NCBI RefSeq assembly: GCF_914767665.1
Contig: NC_059507.1
Span: 14,756,001 to 14,820,000 of the forward strand
Length of the DNA stretch: 64,000 nucleotides
Reading direction: 5' to 3'
Source of the DNA: Harmonia axyridis
Taxonomy: Eukaryota > Arthropoda > Insecta > Coleoptera > Coccinellidae
Shown here: positions 1 to 12,261 of the stretch, piece by piece
How the letters are laid out: each line of letters opens with the position of its first letter
Numbering within the stretch: the first letter of the stretch is position 1
Notes under the pieces: model-generated
Database searches by the model: none
Seen by the model: only the letters and a program-made list of their open reading frames with translations
What the model was told of the DNA's origin: nothing
Made by a program: the position numbers and the translations under genes

Positions 1-2714
1 TTACTTAAACAAGAAAATAAAAATTGTTCGTGGCTTTAATGTCAATGCTGTGTAGATAATAGTATTTCCATTAGCACTTGTGAGAATTGTACTTTCACTT
101 TCAATATAAAATGAATTGAATTCAAATTATTTGTGAATTTTTTCATTATTTCAATGAATATTAATTCTCACTAATTCACTTACTGTTCTCTAACAACAAA
201 CGTGGTAACTAACAAAACTTGTTCTATCGTGCAAAAATGATATATACTTAGTAGAGAAATTTGCAGGTCTTCGAACATTATTTGTATTCCGATGTTTTTC
301 TCAGAAACGACTTCCAAGAAATACGAATCGAATCCACGAAAGAACGATGAAAAAGCAATCCAAACTTTATATTTACTTATTTGCCCCAAACAAACGGTTC
401 TCACCAGACCTTTACAGATGAAAGGACTTTATCAAATAAATTACAGGCAATAAATTACCCCCTAACAAAAGTTTTTAACGATATCGAAAAGCACATGAAG
501 TCTGGAAGGTGCAGAATCACCTTTCCATAGCGATAAAAGGGTGTAAAAGTCTCAGTGAATGAAAAGGCCCAGTTTGAATAAAACAAGAACGGAAATGGGA
601 AAAGTAAGATAGAGGGGAGTTCGGAAGCTGCGAGAGTTCTGGAAAGCCTTCTTGTTCCGTTGTAGCATACATATATGCATGATTGTACATCATACGTGAC
701 GCCAAAATTGATTTTGAATGATAATGTCAGTGGTGGAATATAAAGTGAAAGATTTCGTTTCATATGTGAGATGACTTGACTTTATCCTATCCCTAGATTT
801 ATGTACTGAAAGATTTTGCTTCTGATAGGAACAAAAATATTAAAAGAAAGATATATTTTTTCCGGGAATTCAAATACAGCAATCGAAATGATAACAAAAC
901 CAAATTTTGGAAAACCTAAAATGAAACATTGATTGTTTCAGCGTAAAATGAAAATGATACGTACACAATCATTCAATTTTCCGGTTATTGTGTATTATTT
1001 GCTCTCTAATAAAGTATATTTGAATTCAGATGGTGAACACATTAATAACCGACTAAAATAAGAACGCAACAGTATAATAGTTATTTGTTTACTAGGCAGC
1101 AAAGCAGTAGATTGACAATGAGGTTTAGATGTCGATGAATCCCAGTATTAGAAGAGGAAATGTAAACGTGGCATCATAAATTTCAACGTATGATACAAGA
1201 GAACAGATGAAAACCTTAGCAAAAACTCTGTCTCCTCGTATAAATGGATAGTGACTGGTTTATGTATATTTGTTTTCAAAACTGACATATTTATTTTGAA
1301 GGGCTTCTTCTTCATCCAAATAAAATATTTTCTCTTCACCAGAAGTTGACAACGCATATATTCTGATTGAATCTGACAAAAAAAAACATAAAGGAAGAAT
1401 AAATATTATAGTTTTTTCCGCCAACCTTCAGTTAAGAAGAAGGCACCTAAAGAAGAAGATTCCATCATATACCACATTGAATGATGACAATTGAAATCAC
1501 CAAAATAAATTGAAGGATAAGAAAGAATCATATCGAAATTTAAGGGCTAAACACTATAACTAATGATTTTCCAACATAATAAGCCAGAACACAAACAGAA
1601 CTCAATAGGCAATATATCAATACATAACCTGCCAAAAATCCTCATATCATGAGAACATAGAATTGCATGATATGTTCATCTTGCATCTTGGCATTTCTTC
1701 GACCCTGTATGCAAATAACCCAAAAAATACACAACAAAACAATCACTTCTACATTTGTGTGAGATTTTTCATTTGAAAACATTTTGTCTCATGAACAGCT
1801 CAATTTTCGGATAATTCTGAGAGCAGAATGAAAAGGAAATCTTCAAATCAAACGATTCAATTTCATTTCGATGAATGGGTATTTTTTCAATTATTGTAAA
1901 GGCTAAAAATTATATTGGAATAACTCTCTCATTTTAGTCTAACACTATCCTTGCGAGAGCTGTCGTTTACACGATGAACAGACGGACAGAATACATTTTA
2001 TACTCGAATTTATTTCAATCGAATAATTTTAGAACACTCTCCATTCAAAATTCTAAAACTGCATTTAGACAAATTGATAGTCTGCTGAGATATCAATAAA
2101 ATAAGCCCAATCATTTGAATACAATGGGAGTAATCTAATATAAGCTTCAACACTTCAACCCAAAATGATAGTTCACTAACGAAAACTTCATATTCCAGGA
2201 AAGCCTACACTTAAAAATTCATAGGTGTCAAATCGAGCTATGTGTCACCTCTCCTTGAAATTAATTTGACAAAACTCATCTAAATTCACATAATGCAGAA
2301 GTCGGGATCATCACGAACAGACAGATCTAAACAGTTATATTAGATTCTTATCATTTGTTTTTTGTAAAGCAAAATTCTAATACGAGGGCATCCAAATTAC
2401 GTCTCATTAGAGAATCTTCATCAGGACTTTCACAACGTCTTGCTGCCAAAATCTGAAAACCTCAAATCATATCATCCGTAATAAGAATTAATAAGTCCCA
2501 GAGACAAACATTTTCACTGATCGGCAGAGATACTAATGTTTTTCTCATGGGTAACAATACATATGCCTGTCTCTGTCTCCGAAAAATCAATTTATTCTGA
2601 TTGAAAAAAAAAGGACATCGAATTTAGTTTATAGAGAAGCCTTACAATTATTCTTTTCATTCACATTCACATATAATTAAAATTGAATACTTTATGTTAC
2701 CCGACGAAAAGTTA
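1..2714. other. Intergenic DNA, nothing recognised
   Basis: AT-rich sequence with only short unconvincing reading frames on both strands. I see no domain, RNA gene, long repeat or transposon terminus in it. Confidence 0.6.
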
Positions 2715-2819
2715 TAAAGGGTGTTTTTTTAGAGCTATAGAACTTTAAATTGCAATAAAACAACGATGGATAATTCGATTGACAAGAATTTTATTTATCC
2801 GCAAGATAATCTTGTGACA

Positions 2820-3560
2820 TTACATTTTAAATATGATTTCTGGCATATGACCACCTCGGCTGGCTCGGATGTAGTCCAATCTGGACGTCCAATTTTCGAT
2901 GAGTTTTTCCAATATTTGTGGCCGTATATCGGCAATAACACGGCGAATGTTGTCTTCCAAATGATCAAGGGTTTGTGGCTTATCCGCATCGACCGATGAC
3001 TTTACATAGCCCCACAGAAAGTAGTCTAGCGGTGTTAAATCACAAGATCTTGGAGGCCAATTCACAGGTCCAAATCGTGAAATTATAGGCGGTCACCAAA
3101 CGTGTCTTTCAATAAATCGATTGTGGCACGAGCTGTGTGACATGTTGCGCCGTCTTGTTGGGACCACAGCTCCTGGACATCATGGTTGTTCAATTCAGGA
3201 ATGAAAAAGTTAGTAATCATGGCTATATACCGATCACCATTGACTGTAACGTTCTGGCCATCATCGTTTTTGAAGAATTACGGACCAATGATTCCATCAG
3301 CCCATACAGCGCACCAAACAATCAGTTTTTCTGGATGTAACGGTGTTTCGACACACACTTAAGGATTAGCTCCACTCCAAATGCGGAAGTTTTGTTTGTT
3401 GACGTAGCCATTCAACCAGAAGTGCGCCTCATCGCTAAACAAAATAAAATGGACGTAGTGCGCGATACGTATTCCGCACAGAACCATTATTTTCGAAATA
3501 AAATTGCAAGCGTGAGTCTATTCATGATGAATTGCCAAACCAAACTGAGAATAAATCACT
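2820..3560 (-). pseudogene. Tc1/mariner transposase relic (C-terminal half)
   Basis: The minus strand encodes a recognisable C-terminal transposase segment, with the block WPPRSCDLTPLDYFLWGYVK followed by an alpha-helical tail ending in MPEIIFKM. The block holds the third catalytic acidic position region (DLTPLDYF). The rest of the frame toward 3560 is broken by stops and frameshifts, although the nucleotide sequence aligns by eye with the better copy at 27198-27572. No functional protein is expected. Confidence 0.8.
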
Positions 3561-3615
3561 CGATAACTGTTAAATCGAGTGCCATCTTGAACAGTAATGC
3601 CAACATAAAGTTATA

Positions 3616-5551
3616 CAGGGTGTCCCGTAAAGACCACGTCAAACTGAGGGAGAATGTAGATCAAAGGATAACCCACCTGCTATGACAAAATTCCCATTAT
3701 AAAAGTCTTACCGTTTTCGAGATATATTTTTTTTTTGAAAATAATGAATTTTTGCCCTTTTCAATAGTTTTGTCCTTACGGTTGGTACAATTTTACATGT
3801 TTTTAGTTAATTTTTTGAGTAAAATATTGCTGAAGAATGATTTCAAAAACATCCTCCGAACATTTTGAAGGGAGGCTATGAGAAATATTTTTATTGGAAA
3901 TTTTGGTGATGGATTATTTTGTTCATGAAGTTTAGCCCATCGTAGTGGAAAAAAATGTACCGAGCTACTGCTGCACATTACACCAATAAATTGTCTATTT
4001 TATAGTGATTTCAAAGAGGTATCACACAAGTCTTTTGTAATTCAAAGAAAAAAGATATGGCTGTTTTCATCCAAAAGGGGACGTTTCTGACAAAATCAAG
4101 TTTGTCAATTCTGTTAAGAAATCTTCGATATTGCATTACTTAGTGAACAATGGCAATTGTTTACGTGCGAAAATATTACTCGCATAATTATTCACCTCAA
4201 CGAAATTCAATTTTGCCGGCAAATTTTGCGAAAACATCATGCAGATCCAGATTTTTTTAATAAGATCATTAGGAGCGACGAGTCTTCCTGTACCAAGGAT
4301 GGGTACATGAATCTTCACAATTTGCATGGCTGGAATATCATAAATCCACACGAGGTGAGAGAAGATAGATCACAATATCGATTCAAAATCAATTTATGGA
4401 CTGGTATATTAATGGTGCAATTTTGGGCCCGATCGAACTGCCGCCATCACTGAACGCAATCAATTATTTGGAATTTTCAACCAACCAGCTGCCCATTTTA
4501 TTGGAAGATGTGCCACTGGCGCTGCGACGTAGTCTGTGGTTTCAACATGATGGATCCGAACACATTACGGACTCGAAGTTACCGCTCATTTAAATAGAAC
4601 TTATCCCCACCGGTGGATTGGAAGAGAAGGTGAAATTTTGTGGCCTCCTCGTTCACCTGACCTAAATCCTATGGACTTTTATTATTGGGGCTGCCTAAAA
4701 GACAAAGTATACGCAACACCCATGCGTGATGAAGACGAATTGAAAGAACGCATCCGCAATTCGGCTTCATCACGTATGGGTGTTGCGTATACTTTGTCTT
4801 TCAGGCAGCCCCAATATTAAAACTCCAGAGGATTAAGGTCTTGATGAACCCATCCTTGGTACAGGGAGACTCTTCGCTCCAAATGATCTTATTGAAAAAA
4901 TCTGGATCTGCATGATGTTTTCGAAAAATTTGCCGGCAAAATTGAATTTCGTTGAGGTGAATAATTATGCGAGTAATATTTTCGCACGTAAACAATTGCC
5001 ATTGTTCACTAAGTAATGCAATATCGAAGATTTCTTTACAGAATTGACAAACTTGATTTTGTCAGAAACGTCCCCTTTTGGATAAAAACAGCCATATCTA
5101 TTTTCTTTGAATAACAAATGACTTGTGTGATTACTCTTTGAAGTCACTATGAAATAGACAATTTATTGGTGTAATGTGCAGCAGTAGCTCGGTACAATTT
5201 TTTTCCACTACGATGGGCTAAACTTCATGAACAAAATAATCCACTACCAAAATTTCCAATAAAAATATTTCTCATAGCCCCCCTTTAAAATGTTCGGAGG
5301 ATGTTTTTAACGTAAACGTTAAATTCATTCTTCAGCAATATTTTACTGAAAAAATTAACAAAAAAGATGTAAAATTGTACCAACCGTAAGGACAAATCTA
5401 TTGAAAGGGGCAAAAATTTATTATTTTCAACAAAAAAAAAAATATCTCGAAAACGGTAAGACTTTTATAATGGAAATTTTGTCAAAGCAGGTGGGTTATC
5501 CTCTGATCTACATTCTCCCTCGGTTTGACGTGGTCTTTACGGGACACCCTG
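3616..5551. mobile_element. Foldback Tc1/mariner-like element nested in the mariner
   Basis: It begins CAGGGTGTCCCGTAAAG and ends with the reverse complement, and TA at 3614-3615 is duplicated at 5552-5553. A sister copy at 53913-55377 has terminal inverted repeats of about 335 bp. Here the inverted arms are much longer, about 700 bp each (3616-4312 pairs with 4842-5551). A second inner palindrome lies at about 4684-4736 and 4766-4818. The left part (3616-4765) is a near-complete element. The right part reads as an inverted copy of an internally deleted element, so the whole is a giant imperfect hairpin. Confidence 0.85.
4157..4790 (+). pseudogene. DDE transposase relic inside the foldback element
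   Basis: Three plus-strand frames together show a Tc1/mariner-type DDE transposase. They include the segment around FFNKII..DESS (first acidic residue), a segment WFQHDGS (second, in place of HDNA), and WPPRSPDLNPMDFYYWGCLK near the third. Frameshifts at about 4440 and 4590, plus stops, separate them. The N-terminal part of the same coding region recurs on the minus strand at 4801-4995 because the element is folded back. It is inactive as it stands. Confidence 0.8.
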
Positions 5552-5576
5552 TATACCTCGAAAAAAAAAACCGTTA

Positions 5577-6598
5577 TTTTATTTAGTTTATTTTTCATTT
5601 CGGTTTTGTCCATCGATGAAATTTTTCAGAGCTTGGATGAAACCTCGGGCTTCAGCTATTTATTTCATAATATGATTAGGTATTGAAACATAGATTTCAC
5701 TGCCCTTTCCATATCTCAACCAGTATATCCCCTTGAAACACTTCGATACATTAATTCAAGCGCATCTGGAGGAGAATGCTCATTAATAGTTAAGTTGGCT
5801 ACTCTTGTACTGAACTAAGGGTTTGCAGTGAAAGGATTAGGGTGAGTGAATATGCTTGTTTGACTAATGCAGTCCTGTTGAAACACAGAACTTCAATACA
5901 GAATATCAAGAATGGTCCTCTGTTAGTTCCCATCTTGGTGTTCATTCAAAGTGAGCTCCTGGATTTGTTTATGTGCTCCTGTAAGTGAGGAAAACGACGA
6001 ATTTTACTTAGAACCTCACTATTATCTTCGTACTGATTTGTAACAATAAAAAGTTTAGGTCTTATTCAATCCTGTGAGATTTGAGGCCTATCAGTTCATC
6101 TTTATTGTAAAGAGTATTCGTGTGAACATCATTGCAAGGTTTAATTTGATTATATCGAATTTCATGATTTTGTGTCAATTACATTTTGAGTGATCTTTCA
6201 CCGTTTCATAAGCTATGTTGATCACCACGAACACACTAATTTCAAGAAGAATATCGAATGAAAGTACCCAATATTTTTCTCACCATAAAGAATCGATAAA
6301 ATTGAGATTATGGGTTCAAAATAAAACATCTTAACTGCAATACAGTATCAAGAACTATCTAATAATAGATTTTTTATCAAATAAATGAAAACTAGGCTCG
6401 AGGATGTTTCAGTTTTTTTTATAAAACGACGCCTTATACGAAAAAACTGATGATTTTTAGTGACAAATTGAACCAGAAATTCAAAAATTGTCTCCAGCCT
6501 CAAATATCTCAGTCATATGTCATTCTTTCTTAAAAAAAATGGATCATTTCCATTCAATTCCGTTGAATCGAGGCATTTCTTACTGATATAATCTTCCA
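5577..6598. other. Intergenic DNA, nothing recognised
   Basis: No coding potential or repeat structure that I can support. It lies between the nested mariner block and a small non-LTR relic. Confidence 0.5.
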
Positions 6599-6599
6599 A

Positions 6600-6760
6600 G
6601 TTCGGTTTGGCAGAGCTCTGTCTTCACCAAGGCCAGTTTTTGGTGGTGTACCGCAAGGTTCTGTATTGGGGCCGTTTATTTTCCGATGACGCCAAATTTT
6701 TCGAATACCCTATCAACACCGCTGGAGAACTTCAGGAGGACCTAGAAGAGTTGAGAGAGA
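6600..6760 (+). pseudogene. Non-LTR reverse transcriptase fragment
   Basis: A short plus-strand relic with two signature pieces of a jockey/CR1-like reverse transcriptase: GGVPQGSVLGP (motif B) at about 6640-6672, and DDAKFF (from a FADDAKF-type catalytic motif) at about 6684-6702. The intervening sequence is deleted and a TGA interrupts the frame. The downstream residues (ELQEDLEELRE) fit the usual region after the catalytic motif. Only about 160 bp survives. Confidence 0.75.
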
Positions 6761-6764
6761 CAAA

Positions 6765-7505
6765 TTTAACGATGAAATGAAAAATGGTTTTCAGCCTAAT
6801 GTATCTCAGTTGTGTTACTACCATTCATTCCTAAAATGAGTTTTTACTCTTATACTCGGCAATAATGAACATGAAATGTACAAAAATGTGCAAAAATTCT
6901 TGAATTTGAATATACTTCCTGGATTTGGAACAATAAATTAAAGTTCGATTTGAGAAAAACTTCAACACCTCACATCTGGGTATACGAAGTATTTGCGAAA
7001 AAAAAATTCCATTGCAAACTGTCGTTTTCATTCACTAAAACCCTGTACAAGCTGAATATCTGCTATACGAGTATATGATGAGTTGCAATGGTTTGAGAAT
7101 CAGTTTTTAGGAAAATTATACTCTCTCAGTTCGTCGTAAATTTCACATCATCAGGTTGAGCGGATAAATATAATTCCCTATGTAAATCCTTCTGACCCAA
7201 AGCGACAAACCAAGATTTTTCGAACAATCAATCATAAATTAAATTTCACTTATCACGTTTGTTCATAATGGTACTGAATGCAACTATGCTATTCATACTG
7301 AATACAAAGTTCAAAATGTGCATAATATATGCGGGCGAAATAAGTTAATTAATATGTAAAATGAAAATGAATTCCATCAATTAAAATCATTCGAAAAAAT
7401 TATAATTATTTTACAGACTAACTTACAAAATATTCGCTAGTTCGTGGTTAGACGTGCCAGTGTAAAGATTGATAGATTTTAATTCTTCGCGGTTGTGAAT
7501 TCAAC
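6765..7505. promoter_or_regulatory. Upstream region of the elongase gene
   Basis: Non-coding DNA before the elongase start. A pyrimidine-rich stretch ending TTTTACAG at about 7409-7416 could be a splice acceptor for a 5' UTR exon. I cannot place a transcription start or TATA box with confidence. Confidence 0.3.
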
Positions 7506-7508
7506 ATA

Positions 7509-8324
7509 ATGAAGAATTATTCAGTAACTACACCAAATTACTCTCATGTATTCAATTTCGAATCAGAATTCAATGCTCAAAAAACCAGAATATGGATGAT
7601 CAACAACTGGACCAATGCATATTATTACATTGGAATTTACTTGATTTTAATCTTTGGTGGGCAGTATCTTATGCAGAATCGTCCAAGATTCGAGTTACGT
7701 AGGGTACTAGTTGTTTGGAATACTTTACTTGCTGCCTTCAGTATACTTGGAGCATGTAGAACCTTTCCAGAATTGATTCACATAATCACAAATCATGGAT
7801 TATATCATTCTGTATGTATTCCTTCCTTCATTGAAATCGATAAAGTGAGTGGTTTCTGGTCATATATGTTTACACTCAGTAAACTTGCAGAATTTGGAGA
7901 TACGGTTTTTATTGTGCTCCGAAAACAGCCACTTATATTTTTACATTGGTACCACCACATAACTGTTCTCCTATATAGTTGGTTCAGCTTTACAGAATTC
8001 ACATCCAGTGGCAGATGGTTCGTTGTTATGAATTTTTGCGTTCATTCCATCATGTATTCATACTATGCACTTCGAGCTATAGGATACAAACCTCCTCGTC
8101 AAATATCTATGGTTATAACAGCTTTACAACTTATTCAAATGGTAATTGGCTGTTTAGTTAACATTTGGGCTCATCAGTTACTCCAAAAAAGAACAGAATG
8201 TAATATAACTTCTTTGAATATCAAACTTTCTACAACAATGTATTTTAGTATGTTCATTCTATTTGCTAAATTTTTCTTTCAATCTTATTTGTCCAGTGAA
8301 AGAGAGCGTAAAAAGCTCAAGTAG
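7509..8324 (+). CDS. Very-long-chain fatty-acid elongase, ELOVL6/Baldspot type
   Basis: ELO-family enzyme of the endoplasmic reticulum membrane. It condenses an acyl-CoA with malonyl-CoA, the first and rate-limiting step of chain elongation. The 271-aa protein has the catalytic histidine box HWYHH at residues 146-150, preceded by the family block KLAEFGDTVFIVLRKQ. It also has NFCVHSIMYSYY near 174-185 and TALQLIQM further on. Seven hydrophobic segments fit the family topology. The C-terminus ends KKLK, a dilysine ER-retrieval signal. The LRKQPLIFLHWYHH form is typical of the ELOVL6 (palmitate-elongating) branch. The ATG has A at -3. The coding region has no intron, so it is either an intronless family member or an old retrocopy; the intact frame and conserved motifs argue that it works. 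Length is normal for the family. Confidence 0.93.
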   Translation: MKNYSVTTPNYSHVFNFESEFNAQKTRIWMINNWTNAYYYIGIYLILIFGGQYLMQNRPRFELRRVLVVWNTLLAAFSILGACRTFPELIHIITNHGLYHSVCIPSFIEIDKVSGFWSYMFTLSKLAEFGDTVFIVLRKQPLIFLHWYHHITVLLYSWFSFTEFTSSGRWFVVMNFCVHSIMYSYYALRAIGYKPPRQISMVITALQLIQMVIGCLVNIWAHQLLQKRTECNITSLNIKLSTTMYFSMFILFAKFFFQSYLSSERERKKLK

Positions 8325-8739
8325 AATGATTATCTTTGTTAAAATCTAACGTATTGAATTTTTATACATAGGTATGTTTCATTGAAAAATAGTGATAATT
8401 CTTGAGAGTATTTCCATAAGAGATATGAAACAATGATTCACCAATTTTATCATATAAGTGAAAGTTTTTTCGATCATTTCCATATTCATTGGATGAATTG
8501 AATAGACATGCATTGTTGAGCATATATTTTTGTGGGGAATTATCTTCGATCGGAATTTTGTGTCAGTTAGAGATCTTTATATTATTACCTTTATTGTTAT
8601 AATTGATAAGCTTCAAATTTATTTCGTGAAATTATGTACGTATCTTGTTGATTATTCAGGGGTTCATTTATATTCATCTTGTTATAATCAGAATATCTAC
8701 TTACATCAACATTCTATTCTTCTACTGTGATAAGTTATT

Positions 8740-8793
8740 TTTATTGTGAACATCAAATGTTAAAATTTATTGTGAACATCAAATGCTAAAAGT
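8740..8793 (+). repeat. Two tandem copies of a 27-bp unit in the 3' UTR
   Basis: The unit TTATTGTGAACATCAAATG plus a short A/T spacer occurs twice with one substitution (GTTAAAA versus GCTAAAA). It lies in the presumed 3' UTR just before the polyadenylation signal of the elongase. Confidence 0.75.
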
Positions 8794-8797
8794 TGAA

Positions 8798-8803
8798 ATA
8801 AAT
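8798..8803 (+). terminator. Polyadenylation signal for the elongase
   Basis: An AATAAA hexamer about 475 bp past the stop codon, followed by T-rich sequence. It is the best candidate for the 3' end of the mRNA. Confidence 0.5.
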
Positions 8804-8824
8804 CATTGTTTTAATTCAAGACTT

Positions 8825-10485
8825 ACTTATTCGATTTTTTCCACGGAGTTATCGATATATTGTGAATAATATTTTGCCATTTGCTTAAATGTCAGGAAAT
8901 ATTTTTGAGGGTATATACCAAATTCATTATATTCAGAATCAATGACATTCTACCAGTATTTTCTGGTCAAACTACTTTATCAAATGAATTTTATTTTCAT
9001 TCACGTTGGTTTCATTTGAAATCCAAATCTGCTCAGAACAATTTTCAAAATCATACTCGAATTTATAAAATATTTTTTAAATTTGATGCAGTTTTGAGAG
9101 TCCTTGTCGCATAATTGATTTATTAATAATAATCGCGATTGAGAATAATAGATAGAAATATTATAAAGTGATGATATCAGCAGGAGCAGTATAACATTTC
9201 TACCAAACATTTTTTTTTCAAATGATTTCCGTTTTTTTTCGAGATATGATACATAGATAGATGTTTATTTAGATTCAAATAAATGATGACATATTTCGCA
9301 TTGAATAAAGAAAGTATAAACCATGGTGTAAAATTCGAAGTGATTTTTAGAAATCATATTCATTTTTCGTTTTCGTGAATCTTGGATCTGAGATATTTTC
9401 AACTTATTTCCTTGTGTTCTTCACTAAATGGATATTACCTATAAGATGATTTCTAGCTACTTCTTGCATGTTTCTATTATAGAAAAAGTATATCGTCTAA
9501 AACTGCAATGGGTATCTTTCCTAATTTGTTGAACAATATTTTCCTCATTTGATATAACCAACATTGCCTTCAGTTCACTCAGTTCATTTTGCAGACATCA
9601 ACATTCTGAAAACAACATTCCTATTCATATGAGAACGAGGCTGTACGACAACCCAGTTTCCACCTATTTGTGTACTCAGCAGAATTCAATCAAATTGTGG
9701 TATCTAGTTTCATACAATCTCAGGTGATGACACCCTCAATGGCATACACTTCAAAGGGCTGAAATGTTGTACATTGTTGAATGCTCGTCAGCAAACGAAT
9801 GAAAGGAGATGTAGGCGAATGTCCGCTCATGAAACATTGTCTGACACTTCACACTTCTATTTCGTGAGATAACAACTCGTTTGAATTTTGACCGAAGAGA
9901 ATGATGTGAGTTTGGAATTTCAGTAGCATATTTCAATGGAGGGATTGAATTAGGTGGAAATATCAGTGCTCCCATCACAGCTGATGACTTAGTTGGCAAG
10001 TCTCAAAACCTGGAAGAATTTTGTTCACTGGATGAATAAATTTGATTCAAAAATAAACAATCCAAGAGAAAATTTTATGAAATCAAAAAATCGAAGAGAA
10101 ACAATGAATAATTTTTCTGTGGCGAGATGCATAATTTTTGAAAATTTCACTTCAAACTTGTGACTTTCATTATTAACCATTCACTCCAGTTATGAGGAAA
10201 TATTCTATTTTTTATGGATTACCTTTTACATTGAAGTAGAAAGTTTTCTTATTTTTATTTATTATTCATACAGATAACTCCATTTTTCGCAAGAAAAAAG
10301 TTTTATTTCTATTAATTATATGGTTCATTGAATTTTCAGTGTTAACAAAATGGTGAATGCGCTAGTTTCGAATATTGCAAATGATTCATTTCGTATACAT
10401 TTATATTTAGATCGAACAAGTTAGACCGTAGCTATGAAAAAGATCGGATACATCGACCTGAGCTATAGAAAAAAATTGCGGAGTT
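8825..10485. other. Intergenic DNA, nothing recognised
   Basis: AT-rich. Frames at 8881-9114 and 9751-9999 lack any recognisable domain and look like chance ORFs. Confidence 0.5.
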
Positions 10486-10489
10486 TGTG

Positions 10490-11235
10490 ATTAATAATTT
10501 CACAATAATATTACGCCTGGAAGTCAAAGGAATGATTCAGATACAAGGAAATTGGGTGTCATACGAGATGAAGCCCAGAGATGTTGAATGGCGTTTGTTT
10601 GCTTGTGAACAGCTATTTGCTAGGCAGAGACATTAAGAATTTCTGCATCGCATTGTGAGTGAAGACGAAAAATGGGTTCATTACGGTAATCTCAAGCGCA
10701 AAAAAACATAGGGATATCCCGGTCATTCTCACACGTCGACGGCCAAACCGAATATTCACGGTTCCAGGGTCATGCACAGTATTTGCGGGGACCAGCTCGG
10801 CGTAGTGTATTATGAGTTGTAAAAAACCAATAAAACAATCACAGGCGATCGTTATCGAACGCAATTAATGCGTTTGAGCTGAGCATTGAAGGACAAACTG
10901 CCGTAATACAATAAGAGACATCATAAAGTGATTTTTCAGCATGACAATGCTCGACCCCATGTTGCGAAAGTAGTCAATACATTATTGAAAACGTTGGAAT
11001 GTCAAATCCTACGACGTTGCCCCTCTCACTATCACTTGTTTCGATCAATGGCACACAGCCTGGCTGAACAGCATTTCTCGTCATATAAAGAAGTAAAAAA
11101 TTGTATCGATTCGTTAGTCGCTTCAAAAGATGGCCAGTTTTTCCAACGCGGAACTCGTACGCAGCCCGAAAAATGAGTGAAAGTAGTGGCCAGCGATAGA
11201 CAATACTTTGAATCATAAATGTATAACCAGTTTTT
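10490..11235 (+). pseudogene. Mariner (DD34D) transposase relic, copy 1
   Basis: Broken plus-strand coding region of a true mariner. Recognisable blocks are an RLK-type segment before MIQIQGNWV, ACEQLFARQ, GDEKWVHY (first Asp), QHDNARPHVA (second Asp), and the C-terminal HLFRSMAHSLAEQHF. The YSPDLAPSD motif holding the third Asp is degraded. Stops occur at about 10639, 10708 and 10820. The sequence aligns with the better copy at 12262-13085. Confidence 0.85.
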
Positions 11236-11345
11236 TTACAATAATCTATATCGTTCAATTTTTGTTGCAAAAGGCAATTCTAACACTCAGTTTCGCATTC
11301 GTGTTAGAATTGGAGACCATTCTGCAAGTTGTTTTAGAATATACT

Positions 11346-11745
11346 ACTCGCTCTGCTCGCCGAAGGGGCTCCGCCCCTTGGACCCCGTCACTATGCCGGT
11401 AGATCCTTCACTGGGTATCCCTCTAGAAAATAAAATATTTTTTTCGGAAACCTTGTATCGTTAGCTGATTTTAGACGATTCACTCGGTATCCTATGCTGA
11501 TTCTAGGGTAGAATTCTATATGACTTCTTTCCTAGAACATACCATTTCGCCCTTGCTCACATGAAAATATTTGATGCAAATAACTTTCCATGACGACAAA
11601 TCAAGGGCGGTCCTAGCCTTAAGTTTGAGGGGGTTCGCCGTTAAGGGTTTCGAGTTTTTCTATGGTACCAAATCCCAGATTACACCGATATCGAGCTGAA
11701 CCTCTCAAAAATATTTATATTTAGATATTTATATGAATATTTATA
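11346..11745 (+). repeat. 400-bp dispersed repeat with GC-rich hairpin, copy 1
   Basis: It begins ACTCGCTCTGCTCGCCGAAG and runs to GAATATTTATA. It is nearly the same as 23199-23602. The start contains a GC-rich inverted motif (AAGGGGCTCCGCCCCTT). I do not recognise the family. No clear terminal inverted repeats or target duplication are visible. Confidence 0.75.
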
Positions 11746-11749
11746 CAGG

Positions 11750-12258
11750 GTGTTTCAAGTTCGAAGGCCTATTAGACGTTTCTGGAGAACGGGGCCGATT
11801 TGAAATCTGAAAATTCAGAATATCACATTGTTCATGATGCCCTATTCAGCTAAAATATTTTAGAAGTTCTGGCACTTCCGGTTATACAAGAAAGATTTCC
11901 ATTCTCAATTACTCTCTGCTAAAATTATTGCGTTAGTTCTCATAGTTTTCAAAATATTAAGAAAAAACCGTAAAAAAGAGAGAATTTCCATAGTCACTAT
12001 CACGTGAATTATTTTCACTGTGAATATCCTATGCGTATACTCAATTCACTTTCACAAACTAGAATGATGTTGGAATATCGTGCATATCTTGAATTTGAAA
12101 AATATCATCACAGGGTGTTTCAAATATTGTGCCAAAAATTGTGAACAAAATTTGATCATAACTTTCGATTTTCAAATCAGAACCCTATTTTTTTTGTGAT
12201 TTCGTTGAATTCTACGGTAAAAATAAGGGTAGTGTTCAAACATAATTATGCTCTCAAA
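11750..12258. other. Intergenic DNA with two ACAGGGTGTTTCAA motifs
   Basis: The motif ACAGGGTGTTTCAA occurs at about 11745 and 12112 in the same orientation. It resembles ends of small TA-type elements, but no inverted partner is visible, so I do not call an element. Confidence 0.3.
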
Positions 12259-12261
12259 TTC

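Larger units (their letters stand above)
2717..5574 (-). mobile_element. Mariner-family deletion derivative, split by a nested element
   Basis: Outer element of a nested pair, flanked by TA at 2715-2716 and 5575-5576. Its ends form an inverted repeat (left AAGGGTGTTTTTTT, right ending near AAAAACCGT, degenerate). Without the nested insertion at 3616-5551 and its extra TA, the element is about 920 bp. That agrees with a second copy of 923 bp at 26881-27803. The minus strand carries a decayed DDE transposase. Compared with the usual family member (about 1.3 kb, inferred), the stretch between the N-terminal helix-turn-helix region and the first catalytic Asp is missing. It is therefore a non-autonomous derivative. 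Confidence 0.85.

Noticed and set aside
9751..9999. 82-codon minus-strand ORF
   Set aside because: No homology signal, no splice or start context; a chance frame.
11277..11312. Hairpin TTCTAACAC...GTGTTAGAA
   Set aside because: A 9-bp stem in decayed mariner-adjacent DNA; no sign of a terminator or RNA gene.
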